Origin: Agromyces archimandritae
Lineage (GTDB): Bacteria > Actinomycetota > Actinomycetes > Actinomycetales > Microbacteriaceae
NCBI RefSeq assembly: GCF_018024495.1
Contig: NZ_CP071696.1
Coordinates: 3,224,001-3,288,000 of the forward strand
Direction: 5' to 3'
DNA: 64,000 bases
The notes below the pieces were generated by a model. That model worked only from the letters and a program-made list of their open reading frames with translations, had not been told where the DNA came from and made no database searches. The position numbers and the translations under genes are program-made. Positions 1 to 9,137 of this stretch are shown here, piece by piece (position 1 is the first letter of the stretch; each line of letters opens with the position of its first letter).

Positions 1-754
1 TGGTGCCGCGCAGGCGCCGGCCGATGCGCACCGCTTCCTCGAGCGACCATGCGCCGTTCGGGTCGAGCGTGATCCGGGCATCCGGGAACCTCGCTGCGAG
101 CGCCTCGACCGCATCCGCCTCGTCATCGCCTGCGAACACACCGCCCTTGAGCTTGAAGTCGGCGAAACCGTAGCGCTCCCGGGCTGCCTCGGCGAGCGCG
201 ACCACCGCATCCGGCGTCAGCGCCTCCTCCCGGCGGACGCGGGCCCACGCATCCTCGCCGTCCGGCTCGCGCAGGTACGGCAGCCGGGTACGGTCGGCGT
301 CGCCCACGTAGAAGAGGTAGCCGAGCATGGGCACGCTTGCCCGCTGCTGGCCCTCGCCGAGCAGCTCCGCGACGGGAATCCCGAGGAATCGGCCGTGCAG
401 GTCGAGGAGGGCGGATTCGATGCCGGTCACGGCGTGGATCGTCGTGCGCAGGTCGAAGGTCTGCAGACCGCGGCCGCCGTCGTCTCGATCGGCGAAGCGT
501 GCGGCGATCCCCCGGAGCAGGGAACGGTATCGGGCGACGGGGCGCCCGATGAGGAGGGCTCCCGCTTCCTCGATCGTCGACCGGATCGGTTCGCCGCCGG
601 GCACTTCGCCGAGCCCGTCTCGTCCGTCCGAGTCGGTGATGATGACGATGTTGCGGGTGAAGAACGGGCCGTGGGCGCCTGAGAGGTTCAGGAGCATCGA
701 GTCGTGGCCGGCGACCGGGATCGCTTGCACCCGGGCGATGGTCGGAGTGCTCAT
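1..754 (-). CDS. gudD: glucarate dehydratase, N-terminal part (cut by window edge)
   Basis: This enolase-superfamily enzyme dehydrates D-glucarate (and L-idarate) to 5-dehydro-4-deoxyglucarate in the cytoplasm. Only the first 251 codons are in the window; the family is about 440-450 residues, so the C-terminal half of the barrel lies outside. The N-terminus ([20 protein letters not shown]) is the typical GudD signature. The catalytic K-x-K pair is seen as KLK at residues 201-203, and the first metal ligand as the Asp of DPNGAW (D231). The start is an ATG with GGAGGG 8 bases upstream. It lies 34 bp after kdgD and is probably in the same transcript. The product is the substrate of the neighbouring KdgD. 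Confidence 0.93.
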   Translation of the reverse strand, partial: MSTPTIARVQAIPVAGHDSMLLNLSGAHGPFFTRNIVIITDSDGRDGLGEVPGGEPIRSTIEEAGALLIGRPVARYRSLLRGIAARFADRDDGGRGLQTFDLRTTIHAVTGIESALLDLHGRFLGIPVAELLGEGQQRASVPMLGYLFYVGDADRTRLPYLREPDGEDAWARVRREEALTPDAVVALAEAARERYGFADFKLKGGVFAGDDEADAVEALAARFPDARITLDPNGAWSLEEAVRIGRRLRGT

Positions 755-788
755 TTCCCACCCTCCGGGGAGTTCAGGCGCTTCGCTC

Positions 789-1724
789 TCATCGGACGGG
801 CTCCGGCTCGATCCCGGCAGCGACGATCAGCGCGCCGAGGTCGGCGACGTCCTGCTCGCCGAGGTCGGTGAGGGGCGGGCGTACGGGCCCTACGGGGCGG
901 CCGATGATGTCGAGGCCGGCTTTGATGATGGAGACCCCGTATCCTTCGCCGCGGTCCCGGATGTCCGCATACGGCAGCACGAAGCGCGCGAGCTTCTCAT
1001 TGATCGCCGTCCGGTCCTGTGCGCGCACATCGCGGTAGAAGTCGAGTGCGAACTCGGGCACGAAGTTGAACATGGCGGACGAGTAGGTGCTCATGCCCAT
1101 CTGCAAGAGCGGCAGGGCGTAGACCTCGGCCGTCGGGAGCCCGCCGAGGTAGAACAGGCGATCGCCGTTCAGCGATGTCACCTTGGCGAGGTGCTCGATG
1201 TCGCCGAGCGCGTCTTTGAAGCCGATGAAGTTCTCGTGGGCACCTGCGAGGGAGGCGATCGTCTCGGCCGAGTAGACGGCGTTCGCACGGTTGTAGACGA
1301 TGAGCGGAAGTCTCGTGGAGTCGGCGATCGCACCGACGTGTTCGCGCAGACCTTCTTGCGAGCATTCCGTGAGGTACGGCGGAAGGATGAGGAGGCCTTC
1401 GGCGCCGGCGTCCTCGGCAGCCTGCGCGTTGGCGATCGCGTTCTTCGTCCATCCGCCGGCCGATCCCAGCACGGGCACTTCGGGGCGGGACGCTTCGACG
1501 GCGGCGCGGATGACGCGTGCGTTCTCCTCAGGAGTGAGGCTGAATCCCTCGCCGGTGCCGCCGGCGGCGAACAGTCCGCCCACCTCGTAGCTCGCCTGCC
1601 AGGCGACATGCTCCCGGTACGTCGCCTCGTCGAACTCGAGATCTGCGGTGAAGGCCGTGGCGGGGAAGGAGAGCAGGCCGTCTTTGAGATGTCGGGCCAG
1701 CTCTGCCGGAGTGAAGTTCGTCAC
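789..1724 (-). CDS. kdgD: 5-dehydro-4-deoxyglucarate dehydratase
   Basis: KdgD dehydrates and decarboxylates 5-dehydro-4-deoxyglucarate to alpha-ketoglutarate semialdehyde, the step after GudD and galactarate dehydratase. It is a 311-residue protein of the DHDPS/NAL TIM-barrel family. GGTGEG is at residues 55-60, the conserved Tyr of IVYNR at 144, and the Schiff-base lysine in GFKDALGD at K170. The start is GTG with AGGAG about 9 bases upstream. It sits between the FadR-type regulator and gudD. The next enzyme, alpha-ketoglutarate semialdehyde dehydrogenase, is not in the window and may lie beyond the left edge. Confidence 0.93.
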   Translation of the reverse strand: MTNFTPAELARHLKDGLLSFPATAFTADLEFDEATYREHVAWQASYEVGGLFAAGGTGEGFSLTPEENARVIRAAVEASRPEVPVLGSAGGWTKNAIANAQAAEDAGAEGLLILPPYLTECSQEGLREHVGAIADSTRLPLIVYNRANAVYSAETIASLAGAHENFIGFKDALGDIEHLAKVTSLNGDRLFYLGGLPTAEVYALPLLQMGMSTYSSAMFNFVPEFALDFYRDVRAQDRTAINEKLARFVLPYADIRDRGEGYGVSIIKAGLDIIGRPVGPVRPPLTDLGEQDVADLGALIVAAGIEPEPVR

Positions 1725-1787
1725 TGTTGGGGACTCCTGTCGTGGCTGTGCCCCTTCACGCTAGGTGGGTCGTGGATGCCCAAACAA

Positions 1788-1799
1788 GCCGAATTCGGC
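1788..1799. promoter_or_regulatory. 12-bp palindrome between regulator gene and kdgD
   Basis: GCCGAATTCGGC is a perfect palindrome in the 88-bp gap between the FadR-type regulator and kdgD. It could be an operator for a regulator of this locus or a weak hairpin in the transcript. Only the symmetry and position support it. Confidence 0.3.
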
Positions 1800-1812
1800 A
1801 TGGCGCAATACC

Positions 1813-2535
1813 TCAGCTGTATCGATGCTGCTCGCGTCGATCGGGCTCGATGCCGTCGACGGTGCGACGCCGCTCGGACGCGACGAGATGCGCCCGCATC
1901 GCAGCCTGCGCCGCGAGCGGATCCGACCGCTCGATCGCATCCGCGATCGCGGAATGCTCCGCCCGAACGGAGGCCGTCGCCGCCGGCAGACGATCGCCGT
2001 GCGCGATCCTCGAAGCGGGGACGACGATCGCCCGTGCGCCGATGCGGTCGAGCGCGGCCGCGAGGTATCGGTTCCCGGCGGCGCGGGCGATCGTCCGATG
2101 GAATCGGAAGTCGGCGTCGACGCTGTCGGACGGGCGCCGAGCGGCGTCGATCGCCTCGAGTGCGGCGCGCATCTCGACCAGGTCGGCCTCGGAGCGGTGC
2201 CGTGCGGCCGATGCGGCCGCTTCGGTCTCGATGGCGGTTCGGAACACGACCAGCTCGCCGCGTTCGGCATCGCTGCGTGCGGTGAGCCACGTATCGTCGC
2301 CCTGCTCGGCCGGAGGAGTCAGTGCGTAGCTGCCCGATCCTGTGCGCGTACGCACGTACCCGAGGGTCTTGAGGCGCTGCAGCGCCTCGCGGACGGCGGC
2401 CCGGCTCGCGCCGAACTCCGCGGAGAGCTTCGCCTCGCTCGGCAACCGCTCCCCGGGCGCGATGTCCCCGTCGACGATGCGATCGGAGAGCGCTCGGGCG
2501 ATCTGCTCGCCGCGGGAGAGGGGCACCGTCCTCAC
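1813..2535 (-). CDS. FadR-type (GntR/FCD) transcriptional regulator
   Basis: This is a 240-residue regulator with an N-terminal winged helix (about residues 5-75, recognition helix around SRAAVREALQRLKTLGYV) and a C-terminal helical FCD effector domain. FCD proteins usually sense a carboxylated metabolite, so an aldarate intermediate is a reasonable inference here. The GTG start was chosen because it overlaps the stop of the galactarate dehydratase gene as GTGA; the longer in-frame extension lies inside that gene and does not look like protein. It is transcribed with the dehydratases and probably controls them, most likely as a ligand-relieved repressor. Confidence 0.88.
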   Translation of the reverse strand: MRTVPLSRGEQIARALSDRIVDGDIAPGERLPSEAKLSAEFGASRAAVREALQRLKTLGYVRTRTGSGSYALTPPAEQGDDTWLTARSDAERGELVVFRTAIETEAAASAARHRSEADLVEMRAALEAIDAARRPSDSVDADFRFHRTIARAAGNRYLAAALDRIGARAIVVPASRIAHGDRLPAATASVRAEHSAIADAIERSDPLAAQAAMRAHLVASERRRTVDGIEPDRREQHRYS

Positions 2536-3662
2536 CCGCCGATCGTGACGCGTTCCGTGACCCAAGCCCGGGCCTGATCGCTGAAGGTGAACCCGAGACC
2601 CGGTCGATCCGGGACGATCATCCGGCCGTCGCGGGTCTCGAGCCGCTCGTTGAAGAGCGGGTCGAGCCAGTCGAAGTGCTCGACCCAGGGTTCCCGCGGG
2701 TAGCACGCCGCGAGGTGCAGATGGATCTCCATCGCGAAATGCGGGGCGAGGTCGAGATCGGCTCGGTCGGCAAGGGTCAGCAGGCGCATGAACTGGGTGA
2801 TCCCGCCGACTCTGGGTGCGTCGGGCTGGATGACGTCGCAGGATCGGGCTTCGATGAGGCGCTCGTGTTCGGCGACCGATGCGAGCATCTCACCGGTGGC
2901 GATCGGGGTGTCGAGTGCGCGGGCCAGGTCGGCGTGACCCTCGGCGTCGTATGCGTCGAGGGGCTCTTCGATCCACACGAGGCCGAGTTCTTCGAGCCGC
3001 CGGCCCATTCGGAGCGCCGTCGTGCGGTCCCACTGCTGGTTGGCATCGACCATGAGCGGCACGTCGTCTCCGATGTGCTCGCGCACGGCGTGCACGCGAC
3101 GCAGGTCTTCGGAGGTGTCGGGCAGGCCCACCTTCATCTTGATGCCGCCGATGCCGTCCTCGAGAGATCGGCGCGCGCGATCCTTCACCTCTTCGATCGA
3201 GGCGTTCAGGAAGCCGCCCGAGGTGTTGTACGTGCGCACGGAGTCGCGATGGGCGCCGAGCAGTTTCGAGAGCGGAAGGCCCGCACGCTTGGCCTTGAGG
3301 TCGTAGAGCGCGATGTCGATCGCGGCGAGCGCCTGCGTGGCGACGCCGGATCGCCCGACCGAAGCGCCGGCCCAGAGCAGCTTCACATAGAGCTTCTGGA
3401 TGTCGTTCGGGTCTTCGCCGATGGCCGCATCGGCGATCTCTTTGGCGTGCGCATACTGGGCGGGGCCGCCGCCGCGTTTCGAGTAGCTGAAACCGTGACC
3501 GGCGAATCCCTGTTCCGTGGTGATCTCGGCGAGCAGGAAGGCGACCTCCGTCATCGGCTTCTGGCGTCCGGTGAACACTTTGGCGTCCGAGATCGGCACG
3601 TGGAGCGGCAGGCGCAGGGTCGAGAGCACGATCGATCGGATGGCGTCCGGGGTGTAGGTCAT
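2532..3662 (-). CDS. L-talarate/galactarate dehydratase (enolase superfamily)
   Basis: This 376-residue protein dehydrates galactarate (mucate) and L-talarate to the keto-deoxy-aldarate used by KdgD. It follows the characterised Salmonella TalrD/GalrD almost end to end. The K-x-K motif is at K175/K177, metal ligands are D206, E232 and E258, N208 follows the first ligand, and the general-acid histidine is H308 in APHFAMEIHLHL. The N-terminal capping segment (SDAKVFTGRQKPMTEV, then FSYSKRGGG) is also typical of this subgroup. It is downstream of the LysR gene and overlaps the FadR-type regulator by four bases. Together with GudD it feeds both common hexarates into one route. Confidence 0.9.
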   Translation of the reverse strand: MTYTPDAIRSIVLSTLRLPLHVPISDAKVFTGRQKPMTEVAFLLAEITTEQGFAGHGFSYSKRGGGPAQYAHAKEIADAAIGEDPNDIQKLYVKLLWAGASVGRSGVATQALAAIDIALYDLKAKRAGLPLSKLLGAHRDSVRTYNTSGGFLNASIEEVKDRARRSLEDGIGGIKMKVGLPDTSEDLRRVHAVREHIGDDVPLMVDANQQWDRTTALRMGRRLEELGLVWIEEPLDAYDAEGHADLARALDTPIATGEMLASVAEHERLIEARSCDVIQPDAPRVGGITQFMRLLTLADRADLDLAPHFAMEIHLHLAACYPREPWVEHFDWLDPLFNERLETRDGRMIVPDRPGLGFTFSDQARAWVTERVTIGG

Positions 3663-3716
3663 GGGGTCTCCTCCTCGAGAACACCCAGACGCTATCAGAC
3701 AGCTTCGGAATCTGTT

Positions 3717-4607
3717 CTACAGGGCGTCCGAACGGGCGGCGACCAGCTCGAGGGCCCTGCGGAGTGCCGGACTCGCATTGGTCCGACTCCACACCGCGTG
3801 GAGCTCGACCGGGTCGCGGGCCAGGCCGCCGAGGGGGAGGAGCTCGACGCCGTGGACCCCCATGGCGATGGCGGACTCCGGCACGAACGAGATCCCGCGC
3901 CGGGCTGCGACGAGCGCCAGGATCGTCGCGATCTGGCTGACCGTGTGGGCGGTGCGGTCGTGGTCGAGGGGGAGGATGCGGACGGCGAGGTCGTGGAAGT
4001 ACCGGGCCTTCGTCGCCGAGGGCATGATGAACGGTTCGCGGCCGAGCTGTTCGACGGTGGGCGGGTGCGGGGAGTCCGTGAACGGATGGCCGCTCGGAAC
4101 GGCCAGCATGAGGGTCTCGGTGAAGAGGAGGCGCGAGTCGAATCGCTCGAGGTCGAACGGCGGTCTGGCGATGCCGAGATCGAGCGTGCCGTCGGCGAGG
4201 CCTTCCATCTGCCGGGAGGTCACGAGCTCTTCGAGTTCGACGCGCACGCGCGGCAGTTCATCGTCGAGGAGCGTGACGAGGGGGCCGAGGACGTTGTGGG
4301 CGGATGCTGCGGTGAAGCCGATGCGGAGCACGCCACTGGAGCCGGCGGCCACCTCTCGGACGACGACCGGGGCGCGTTCGGCGGTGGCGAGGATCGTGCG
4401 GGCTTCGCGGAGGAAGGCATACCCGGCCGGGGTGACCTCGACCCGCCGGTTGTCGCGCTCGAGCAGGACGACGCCCAGGATCTCCTCGAGCCGTCGGATC
4501 TGCCGGCTGAGCGGCGGCTGGGTCATCCGCAGGCGTTCGGCGGCGCGACCGAAGTGGAGCTCCTCGGCGACGGCGACGAAGCAGCGCAGTTGATCGATGG
4601 TGAACAC
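3717..4607 (-). CDS. LysR-family transcriptional regulator
   Basis: The 296-residue protein has an N-terminal winged helix (LRCFVAVAEELHFGRAAERL and PPLSRQIRRLEE are classical LysR features) and a periplasmic-binding-protein-like effector domain from about residue 90. It starts at GTG and is divergent from tctCBA, with 139 bp between them. It is probably an aldarate-responsive activator of the transporter, the dehydratase genes, or both. It lies 54 bp upstream of the dehydratase gene and may be its first co-transcribed gene. Family assignment is firm; the ligand is inferred from context. Confidence 0.88.
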   Translation of the reverse strand: MFTIDQLRCFVAVAEELHFGRAAERLRMTQPPLSRQIRRLEEILGVVLLERDNRRVEVTPAGYAFLREARTILATAERAPVVVREVAAGSSGVLRIGFTAASAHNVLGPLVTLLDDELPRVRVELEELVTSRQMEGLADGTLDLGIARPPFDLERFDSRLLFTETLMLAVPSGHPFTDSPHPPTVEQLGREPFIMPSATKARYFHDLAVRILPLDHDRTAHTVSQIATILALVAARRGISFVPESAIAMGVHGVELLPLGGLARDPVELHAVWSRTNASPALRRALELVAARSDAL

Positions 4608-4644
4608 GATGCGCTGAAGGTATCACGCCATATGAAATCTAGGC

Positions 4645-4673
4645 TTGACCTGAATCCATCGCCTCCCTACTTT
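4645..4673 (+). promoter_or_regulatory. predicted promoter of tctCBA
   Basis: A -35 box TTGACC (4645-4650) is followed by a 17-bp spacer and TACTTT (4668-4673). It lies in the divergent region between the LysR gene and tctC, where a LysR-type regulator would be expected to bind. Confidence 0.45.
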
Positions 4674-4746
4674 TGGGGGGCACAGCATTGCGGAGCGCAC
4701 CGACCCCCGCCCGTAGGCGACGAAGCCTGCGCCGAAAGGATTCGAC

Positions 4747-5739
4747 ATGAAGATCAAAGCTCTCGCCGTCCTCGGACTCGCCGCCGTCAGCGCAGTCGTG
4801 CTCACCGGGTGCGGCGGCAACGTGGGCGCCGCGGCCGGAAGCAGCGACGACGCAGCCTTCCCCACCCGCGACATCACCCTCACCGTCGGCCAGGACGCCG
4901 GTGGGTCGACGGACCTCATCGCCAGAGCCGTTGCGGCCGGGATGGAGGAGGAACTCGGCGTCGCCGTCCCCGTCGTGAACAAGGCCGGCGCCAACGGCGC
5001 GGTGGCCACGGCCGAAGTCGCCGGCATGGATCCCGACGGCTACAACCTCGTCCTGCTGAACGCATCGCTCATCACGATCACCAACCTCACGCTCGGCGAG
5101 GCCGAGCAGGTCGAACTCGACGATCTCACGGTGCTCAAGGGTCTCTCGCAGGATGACTACGTGCTGGTCGCCAGCAAGGCCTCCGGGATCGAGAGCTTCG
5201 ACGATCTGACGGTGGTCGACAAGCTCAGCTACGGCACCACGGGTGTCGGTACCGGTTCGCAGCTCGCACAGGCGATCCTGTTCGGCGAGGCCGGGGTCGC
5301 CGGCACGGACGTCCCCTTCGATTCGGGTTCGCCGGCGCTGACGGCGGTCATGGGCGACCAGGTGCAGGTCGCGACGATCCAGCTCGGCGAGGCCAAGCCG
5401 CAGATCGATGCGGGTACGGTCACACCGCTCGTCGTCTTCTCGGCGGAGCGCAACCCGTTCCTCGAGGATGTGCCGACGGCGACGGAGCTCGGATACGACG
5501 TCCCCGTCTCGCAGTTCCGTGCGGTCGCGGCCCCGGCCGGGCTGCCGCAGGACATCGAGGACGCGCTGGTCGCCGCGATCGACGCAGCACTCGCGAGCAA
5601 GGAGTACCAGGCGTTCAACGAGAACAACCTGCTCACCCCGCACGAGATCTCGGGCGATGACGTCGTCGCCGAATGGAACGGTCTGCTCGAGAAGTACGCT
5701 GGACTCGTCGAGGACAACGGCATCTCGCTGACCGACTGA
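4747..5739 (+). CDS. TctC-like solute-binding lipoprotein of a TTT transporter
   Basis: This is the extracytoplasmic solute receptor of a tripartite tricarboxylate transporter. The 330-residue protein begins with a lipoprotein signal whose lipobox LTGC places the lipid-modified cysteine at C22. The mature part follows the TctC/Bug pattern: PTRDITLTVGQDAGGSTDL, then a GANGAVATAEVA segment, and near the end a region rich in PAGLPQDIEDAL. GAAAGGA lies about 8 bases before the ATG. Family members bind citrate, tartrate or aldarates. The divergent glucarate/galactarate enzymes make a hexarate the likely substrate, but this is an inference. Confidence 0.88.
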   Translation: MKIKALAVLGLAAVSAVVLTGCGGNVGAAAGSSDDAAFPTRDITLTVGQDAGGSTDLIARAVAAGMEEELGVAVPVVNKAGANGAVATAEVAGMDPDGYNLVLLNASLITITNLTLGEAEQVELDDLTVLKGLSQDDYVLVASKASGIESFDDLTVVDKLSYGTTGVGTGSQLAQAILFGEAGVAGTDVPFDSGSPALTAVMGDQVQVATIQLGEAKPQIDAGTVTPLVVFSAERNPFLEDVPTATELGYDVPVSQFRAVAAPAGLPQDIEDALVAAIDAALASKEYQAFNENNLLTPHEISGDDVVAEWNGLLEKYAGLVEDNGISLTD

Positions 5740-5811
5740 CCGCACCGTGGGGTGCACGGCCGCCGAGCCCGCCGTGCCCCCACGGCCATGAGCCGACGAA
5801 GGAGCTGGCAC

Positions 5812-6324
5812 ATGACGAGCCCGGGCCTGGGCGCAGTGCCGCCTGCAGCCGACACCACGCCGGTGCCGATCGACGAGTCTGCGGAACCGGCGGGGCCGCT
5901 CAACAATCTCATCGCAGCCGGTGCGACGGCCGCCCTCGGCGTCTACGGCTTCGTGAGCTCGTTCGCCTTCGGCATCGGCACCCCGCAGTCGCCCGGCCCC
6001 GGCCTCTGGCCGATGCTGATCAGCGCGGCGGTCGTCGTCCTCTCCCTCGCGCAGATCATCGTCGGCCGCCGCGGCGGCGGGGGAGAGGTCTTCGTTCGGG
6101 GATCCTGGATGGCAGCGGCGGGCCTGGCCACCCTGATCGCCTACGTCGCAGTGCTCCCGTTCATCGGCTTCGAGATCCCGACGCTCCTGCTCACGGCGGT
6201 ATGGATGCGTTTCCTCGGCCATGAGACGTGGCTCGCCACGGCGATCACCGCGGTGAGCGTCGTCGTGGTCTTTTACCTGGTTTTCGTCGTCGCCTTGTCG
6301 ACGGCCGTTCCCCACTTGTTCTGA
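5812..6324 (+). CDS. TctB-like small membrane subunit of the TTT transporter
   Basis: This 170-residue protein is the four-helix small subunit of the same TTT transporter. After a polar N-terminus of about 30 residues it has a helix with the SFAFGIGTPQSPGPGLWPM signature, then further hydrophobic segments to the C-terminus. I chose the ATG at 5812 because AAGGAG lies 7 bases upstream; an upstream in-frame ATG at 5752 would add an arginine-rich stretch unlike a membrane protein start. It lies 72 bp after tctC and 15 bp before tctA. Confidence 0.87.
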   Translation: MTSPGLGAVPPAADTTPVPIDESAEPAGPLNNLIAAGATAALGVYGFVSSFAFGIGTPQSPGPGLWPMLISAAVVVLSLAQIIVGRRGGGGEVFVRGSWMAAAGLATLIAYVAVLPFIGFEIPTLLLTAVWMRFLGHETWLATAITAVSVVVVFYLVFVVALSTAVPHLF

Positions 6325-6339
6325 CGGAGGCCCGACCGC

Positions 6340-7860
6340 ATGGACATCCAGCCGGTGCTCGACGGGTTCGCCACCGTATTCGAGCCCATGAACCTGCTCT
6401 ACTGCCTGATCGGCGTCGTCGTCGGCATGTTCGTCGGCGTCCTCCCCGGGCTCGGCCCTGCGGCGACGATCGCGATCCTGTTGCCGATCACCTTCGGCAT
6501 CGAACCGGTCACGGCCATCATCATGCTCGCCGGGATCTTCTACGGTGCGCAATACGGCGGCACGATCACCTCCGTCCTCCTCCGCCTTCCCGGGGAGGCG
6601 AGTTCGGTGGTCACCGTGTTCGACGGCTATGCCCTCGCGAAACGCGGGAAGGCGGGCACCGCACTCGGTATCGCGGCGATCGGCTCGTTCATCGGCGGCA
6701 CCGTCGCGATCATCGGGCTCACCTTCCTCGCTCCGCTCGTCGCGGGCTGGGCGCTCGAATTCGGCCCGGCCGAGTACGCCGGGCTCGCGCTGCTCGGCAT
6801 CCTGCTCGTCGCCACCATCTCATCCGGATCGAAGCTGAAGGCGGTCATCGCCGCGACGGTCGGCCTCCTGCTCGCGACGATCGGCCGCGATCCGTTCACC
6901 GGCACCGGGCGGTTCACCTTCGACAACCTGCAACTCGTCGACGGCATCGACTTCGTTCCGATCGCCATGGGGCTCTTCGGTCTCGGAGAGATCCTGTACG
7001 GCCTCGAAGAACGCCACCGTGCACAGGCCCTCACCCCGGCCAAGATGACCAGCGTCTGGCCGAGCCGTTCCGACCTCGCACGGTCGACCGGCGCATTCGG
7101 CAGGGGTTCCGTCCTCGGTTTCCTGCTCGGCCTGCTCCCGGGCGGCGGGGCGACGATCGCCTCGATGGCGGGGTACGCCGTCGAGAAGAAGGTGTCGAAG
7201 AAGCCGGAACTGTTCGGCCACGGCGCGATCCAGGGCGTCGCCGGGCCGGAGACCGCCAACAATGCGGCGGCGACCAGCTCGTTCATTCCGCTCCTCACGC
7301 TCGGCATCCCGGCGAACGCGACGATGGCGATCATGTTCGGCGCGTTGCTCATCCAGGGCATCACTCCTGGCCCGCAACTGGTCAGCGATCACCCCGACCT
7401 GTTCTGGGGCGTCGTCAACTCGATGTACCTCGGCAACGTGCTGTTGCTGTTGATGTCGCTGCCGCTGGTCGGGGTCTTCGTCCGGGTGCTGAGCGTTCGC
7501 GCGGCGATCCTGGCACCCATCACGGCGCTGATCACGCTGATCGGCGCCTACACGATCCGGAACTCCGTCTTCGACGTCGGCCTGGTCGTCGCGTTCGGCG
7601 CGATCGGCTACCTGATGAAGAAGACCGGCTTCGAACCCGGTCCGCTCGTACTCGCCTTCGTCCTCGGGGCGCTGCTCGAGGACAACGTCCGTCGTGCCCT
7701 GCTCATCTTCGACGGCAACCTCGGCGGGTTCTTCACCCGGCCCATCTCGGGTGTGCTGATCGGTCTGGTGATCGTCGTGATCGTGCTGCCCATCATCCGA
7801 TCGGCGATCAAGAAGTCGCAGGGCGCCAAGGAGCTCGTGGAGTCCGGCAGCCGCCGCTGA
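6340..7860 (+). CDS. TctA-like large membrane subunit of the TTT transporter
   Basis: This 506-residue protein with about 10-12 membrane helices is the transport channel of the TTT system. Family signatures include the VGVLPGLGPAATIA loop near the N-terminus, YGAQYGGTITSVL, and a second repeat half with LGLLPGGGATIASMAGYAVEKKVSK and TLGIPANATMAI. GGAGG precedes the ATG. It is the last gene of the tctCBA operon, and nothing clearly intact follows on the same strand before the tRNA-His region. Confidence 0.92.
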   Translation: MDIQPVLDGFATVFEPMNLLYCLIGVVVGMFVGVLPGLGPAATIAILLPITFGIEPVTAIIMLAGIFYGAQYGGTITSVLLRLPGEASSVVTVFDGYALAKRGKAGTALGIAAIGSFIGGTVAIIGLTFLAPLVAGWALEFGPAEYAGLALLGILLVATISSGSKLKAVIAATVGLLLATIGRDPFTGTGRFTFDNLQLVDGIDFVPIAMGLFGLGEILYGLEERHRAQALTPAKMTSVWPSRSDLARSTGAFGRGSVLGFLLGLLPGGGATIASMAGYAVEKKVSKKPELFGHGAIQGVAGPETANNAAATSSFIPLLTLGIPANATMAIMFGALLIQGITPGPQLVSDHPDLFWGVVNSMYLGNVLLLLMSLPLVGVFVRVLSVRAAILAPITALITLIGAYTIRNSVFDVGLVVAFGAIGYLMKKTGFEPGPLVLAFVLGALLEDNVRRALLIFDGNLGGFFTRPISGVLIGLVIVVIVLPIIRSAIKKSQGAKELVESGSRR

Positions 7861-7910
7861 TCGCGATGCGGCGTCTCGGCGGCATAGGGGGCGGGACCGA
7901 GCTCGGACGT

Positions 7911-8055
7911 ACCACCTGCCGTGAGGGAGGATCGTGCGGCCGCGAGAGCGTCCTGCAATCGCTGATGCACCTGGCGGAGTTCTCGGCCCCAGGCGATGAG
8001 CCGGTGCGTTTCGCGCTCAGTCACGGGAGCGCGAAGGAGTGGATGAGGCCATCAT
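7911..8055 (-). pseudogene. possible N-terminal remnant of a hemerythrin-like protein
   Basis: On the minus strand a short coding-like stretch reads TERETHRLIAWGRELRQVHQ followed by RLQDALAAARSSLTAGG. It resembles the first helix of actinobacterial hemerythrin (HHE) domain proteins. It then runs into tctA antisense sequence without the metal-binding part. An ATG at 8055 with AGAAGGAACG just before it is out of frame with this stretch, so the remnant may be both truncated and frameshifted. The identification rests on memory of the family and is uncertain. The rest of 7861-8140 shows no other gene. Confidence 0.33.
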
Positions 8056-8140
8056 CGTTCCTTCTGGTTCGACGCCTCCATGCCTGGCACGGCCTGCCAC
8101 CGACACGCGACGCTGACACGCACTCTACCGGCTGCCCTAT

Positions 8141-8217
8141 TGGGGTGAGTAACGGGGCTTGAACCCGCGACCTCCTGGACCACAACCAGGCGCTCTACCA
8201 ACTGAGCTATACCCACC
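8141..8217 (-). tRNA. tRNA-His (GTG)
   Basis: A full cloverleaf reads on the minus strand with anticodon GTG, the extra G-1 paired to C73, TTCAAGCC in the T arm and an encoded CCA end. The acceptor stem has one G-T pair. Confidence 0.96.
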
Positions 8218-8281
8218 ATGTGCCCCAGCACAGCGGCCGGGGCAACCGCTCTAGGTTACTACAGTTCCGAGGGGTCCGCGT

Positions 8282-8911
8282 TCACGCCTGGGCGGCGCCG
8301 GCGGCGTCCTCGGCGACGATCTCGGCGGCGATCGCCTGCAGGTCCTGCGTGGTCGGGCCGGGCTCGGCGACGAAAACCGCGCGACGGTAGTAGCGCAGTT
8401 CGCGGATCGATTCGAGGATGTCGGCGAGGGCGCGGTGGCCGCCGTTCTTGGCGGGCGCGTTGAAGTAGACGCGGGGGAACCAGCGCCGGGCGAGCTCCTT
8501 GATGGAGGAAACGTCGACGCTCCGGTAGTGCAGGTGGGCGTCGAGGCGCGGCATGAACTTCGCGATGAACGCGCGGTCGGTGCCGATCGTGTTGCCGGCG
8601 AGGGGCGCTTTCTGCTCCTCGGGGATGTGCTTCAGCACGTACTCGAGCACCTGGTACTCGGCGTCGGCGACGCTCACGCCGCCCGGGATCTCCTCGAGCA
8701 GCCCCGAGGTCAGGTGCATCTCGCGCACGAAGTCGCTCATCGTCTCGAGGGAGGAGGGATCGGGCCGGATGACGATGTCGATGCCCTCGTCGACGGGGTT
8801 CAGTTCGTAGTCGGTGATGACGACGGCGATCTCGACCAGTTCGTCGACCTCGAGGTCGAGCCCGGTCATCTCGCAATCGATCCAGACCAGCCGGTCGCTC
8901 GTTGAAGACAT
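8282..8911 (-). CDS. orn: oligoribonuclease
   Basis: Orn degrades 2-5 nucleotide RNA fragments, including pGpG and other nanoRNAs, from the 3' end. The 209-residue protein is a DEDDh exonuclease. D12 and E14 are in WIDCEMTGLD, the second Asp is in GNTIGTDRAFIAKFMPRL, and the DEDDh histidine and last Asp are in GGHRALADILESIREL. The length is slightly above the usual 180-200 because of an Ala-rich C-terminal tail. It is monocistronic, flanked by tRNA-His and tRNA-Arg on the same strand, a common actinobacterial arrangement. Confidence 0.96.
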   Translation of the reverse strand: MSSTSDRLVWIDCEMTGLDLEVDELVEIAVVITDYELNPVDEGIDIVIRPDPSSLETMSDFVREMHLTSGLLEEIPGGVSVADAEYQVLEYVLKHIPEEQKAPLAGNTIGTDRAFIAKFMPRLDAHLHYRSVDVSSIKELARRWFPRVYFNAPAKNGGHRALADILESIRELRYYRRAVFVAEPGPTTQDLQAIAAEIVAEDAAGAAQA

Positions 8912-8942
8912 GCTGAGATTCTAACGACCGGCACCGACACGG

Positions 8943-9015
8943 CCCCCCCGGAGAGATTCGAACTCCCGACCAAGTGGGTAGAAACCACCTGCTCTGTCCA
9001 CTGAGCTACGGGGGG
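8943..9015 (-). tRNA. tRNA-Arg (TCT)
   Basis: A cloverleaf on the minus strand has a seven-pair acceptor stem (CCCCCCG with CGGGGGG), anticodon loop TTTCTAC giving anticodon TCT, and TTCGAAT in the T loop. The 3' CCA is not encoded. Confidence 0.95.
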
Positions 9016-9137
9016 TCGGGGCGCATGCGGCCGCCTCAGACAGCATAACGACCCGGGCGATGGATGGCCGACCGCCGCCCCGCGGCGCCGGCGGCGGTCG
9101 GGCGGTCACGGGAGCGGATGCCGGATCCCGCGACCGG

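Noticed and set aside
327..2285. Large plus-strand frame opposite gudD and kdgD
   Set aside because: It is antisense to clear enzyme genes and has no family features or ribosome-binding site.
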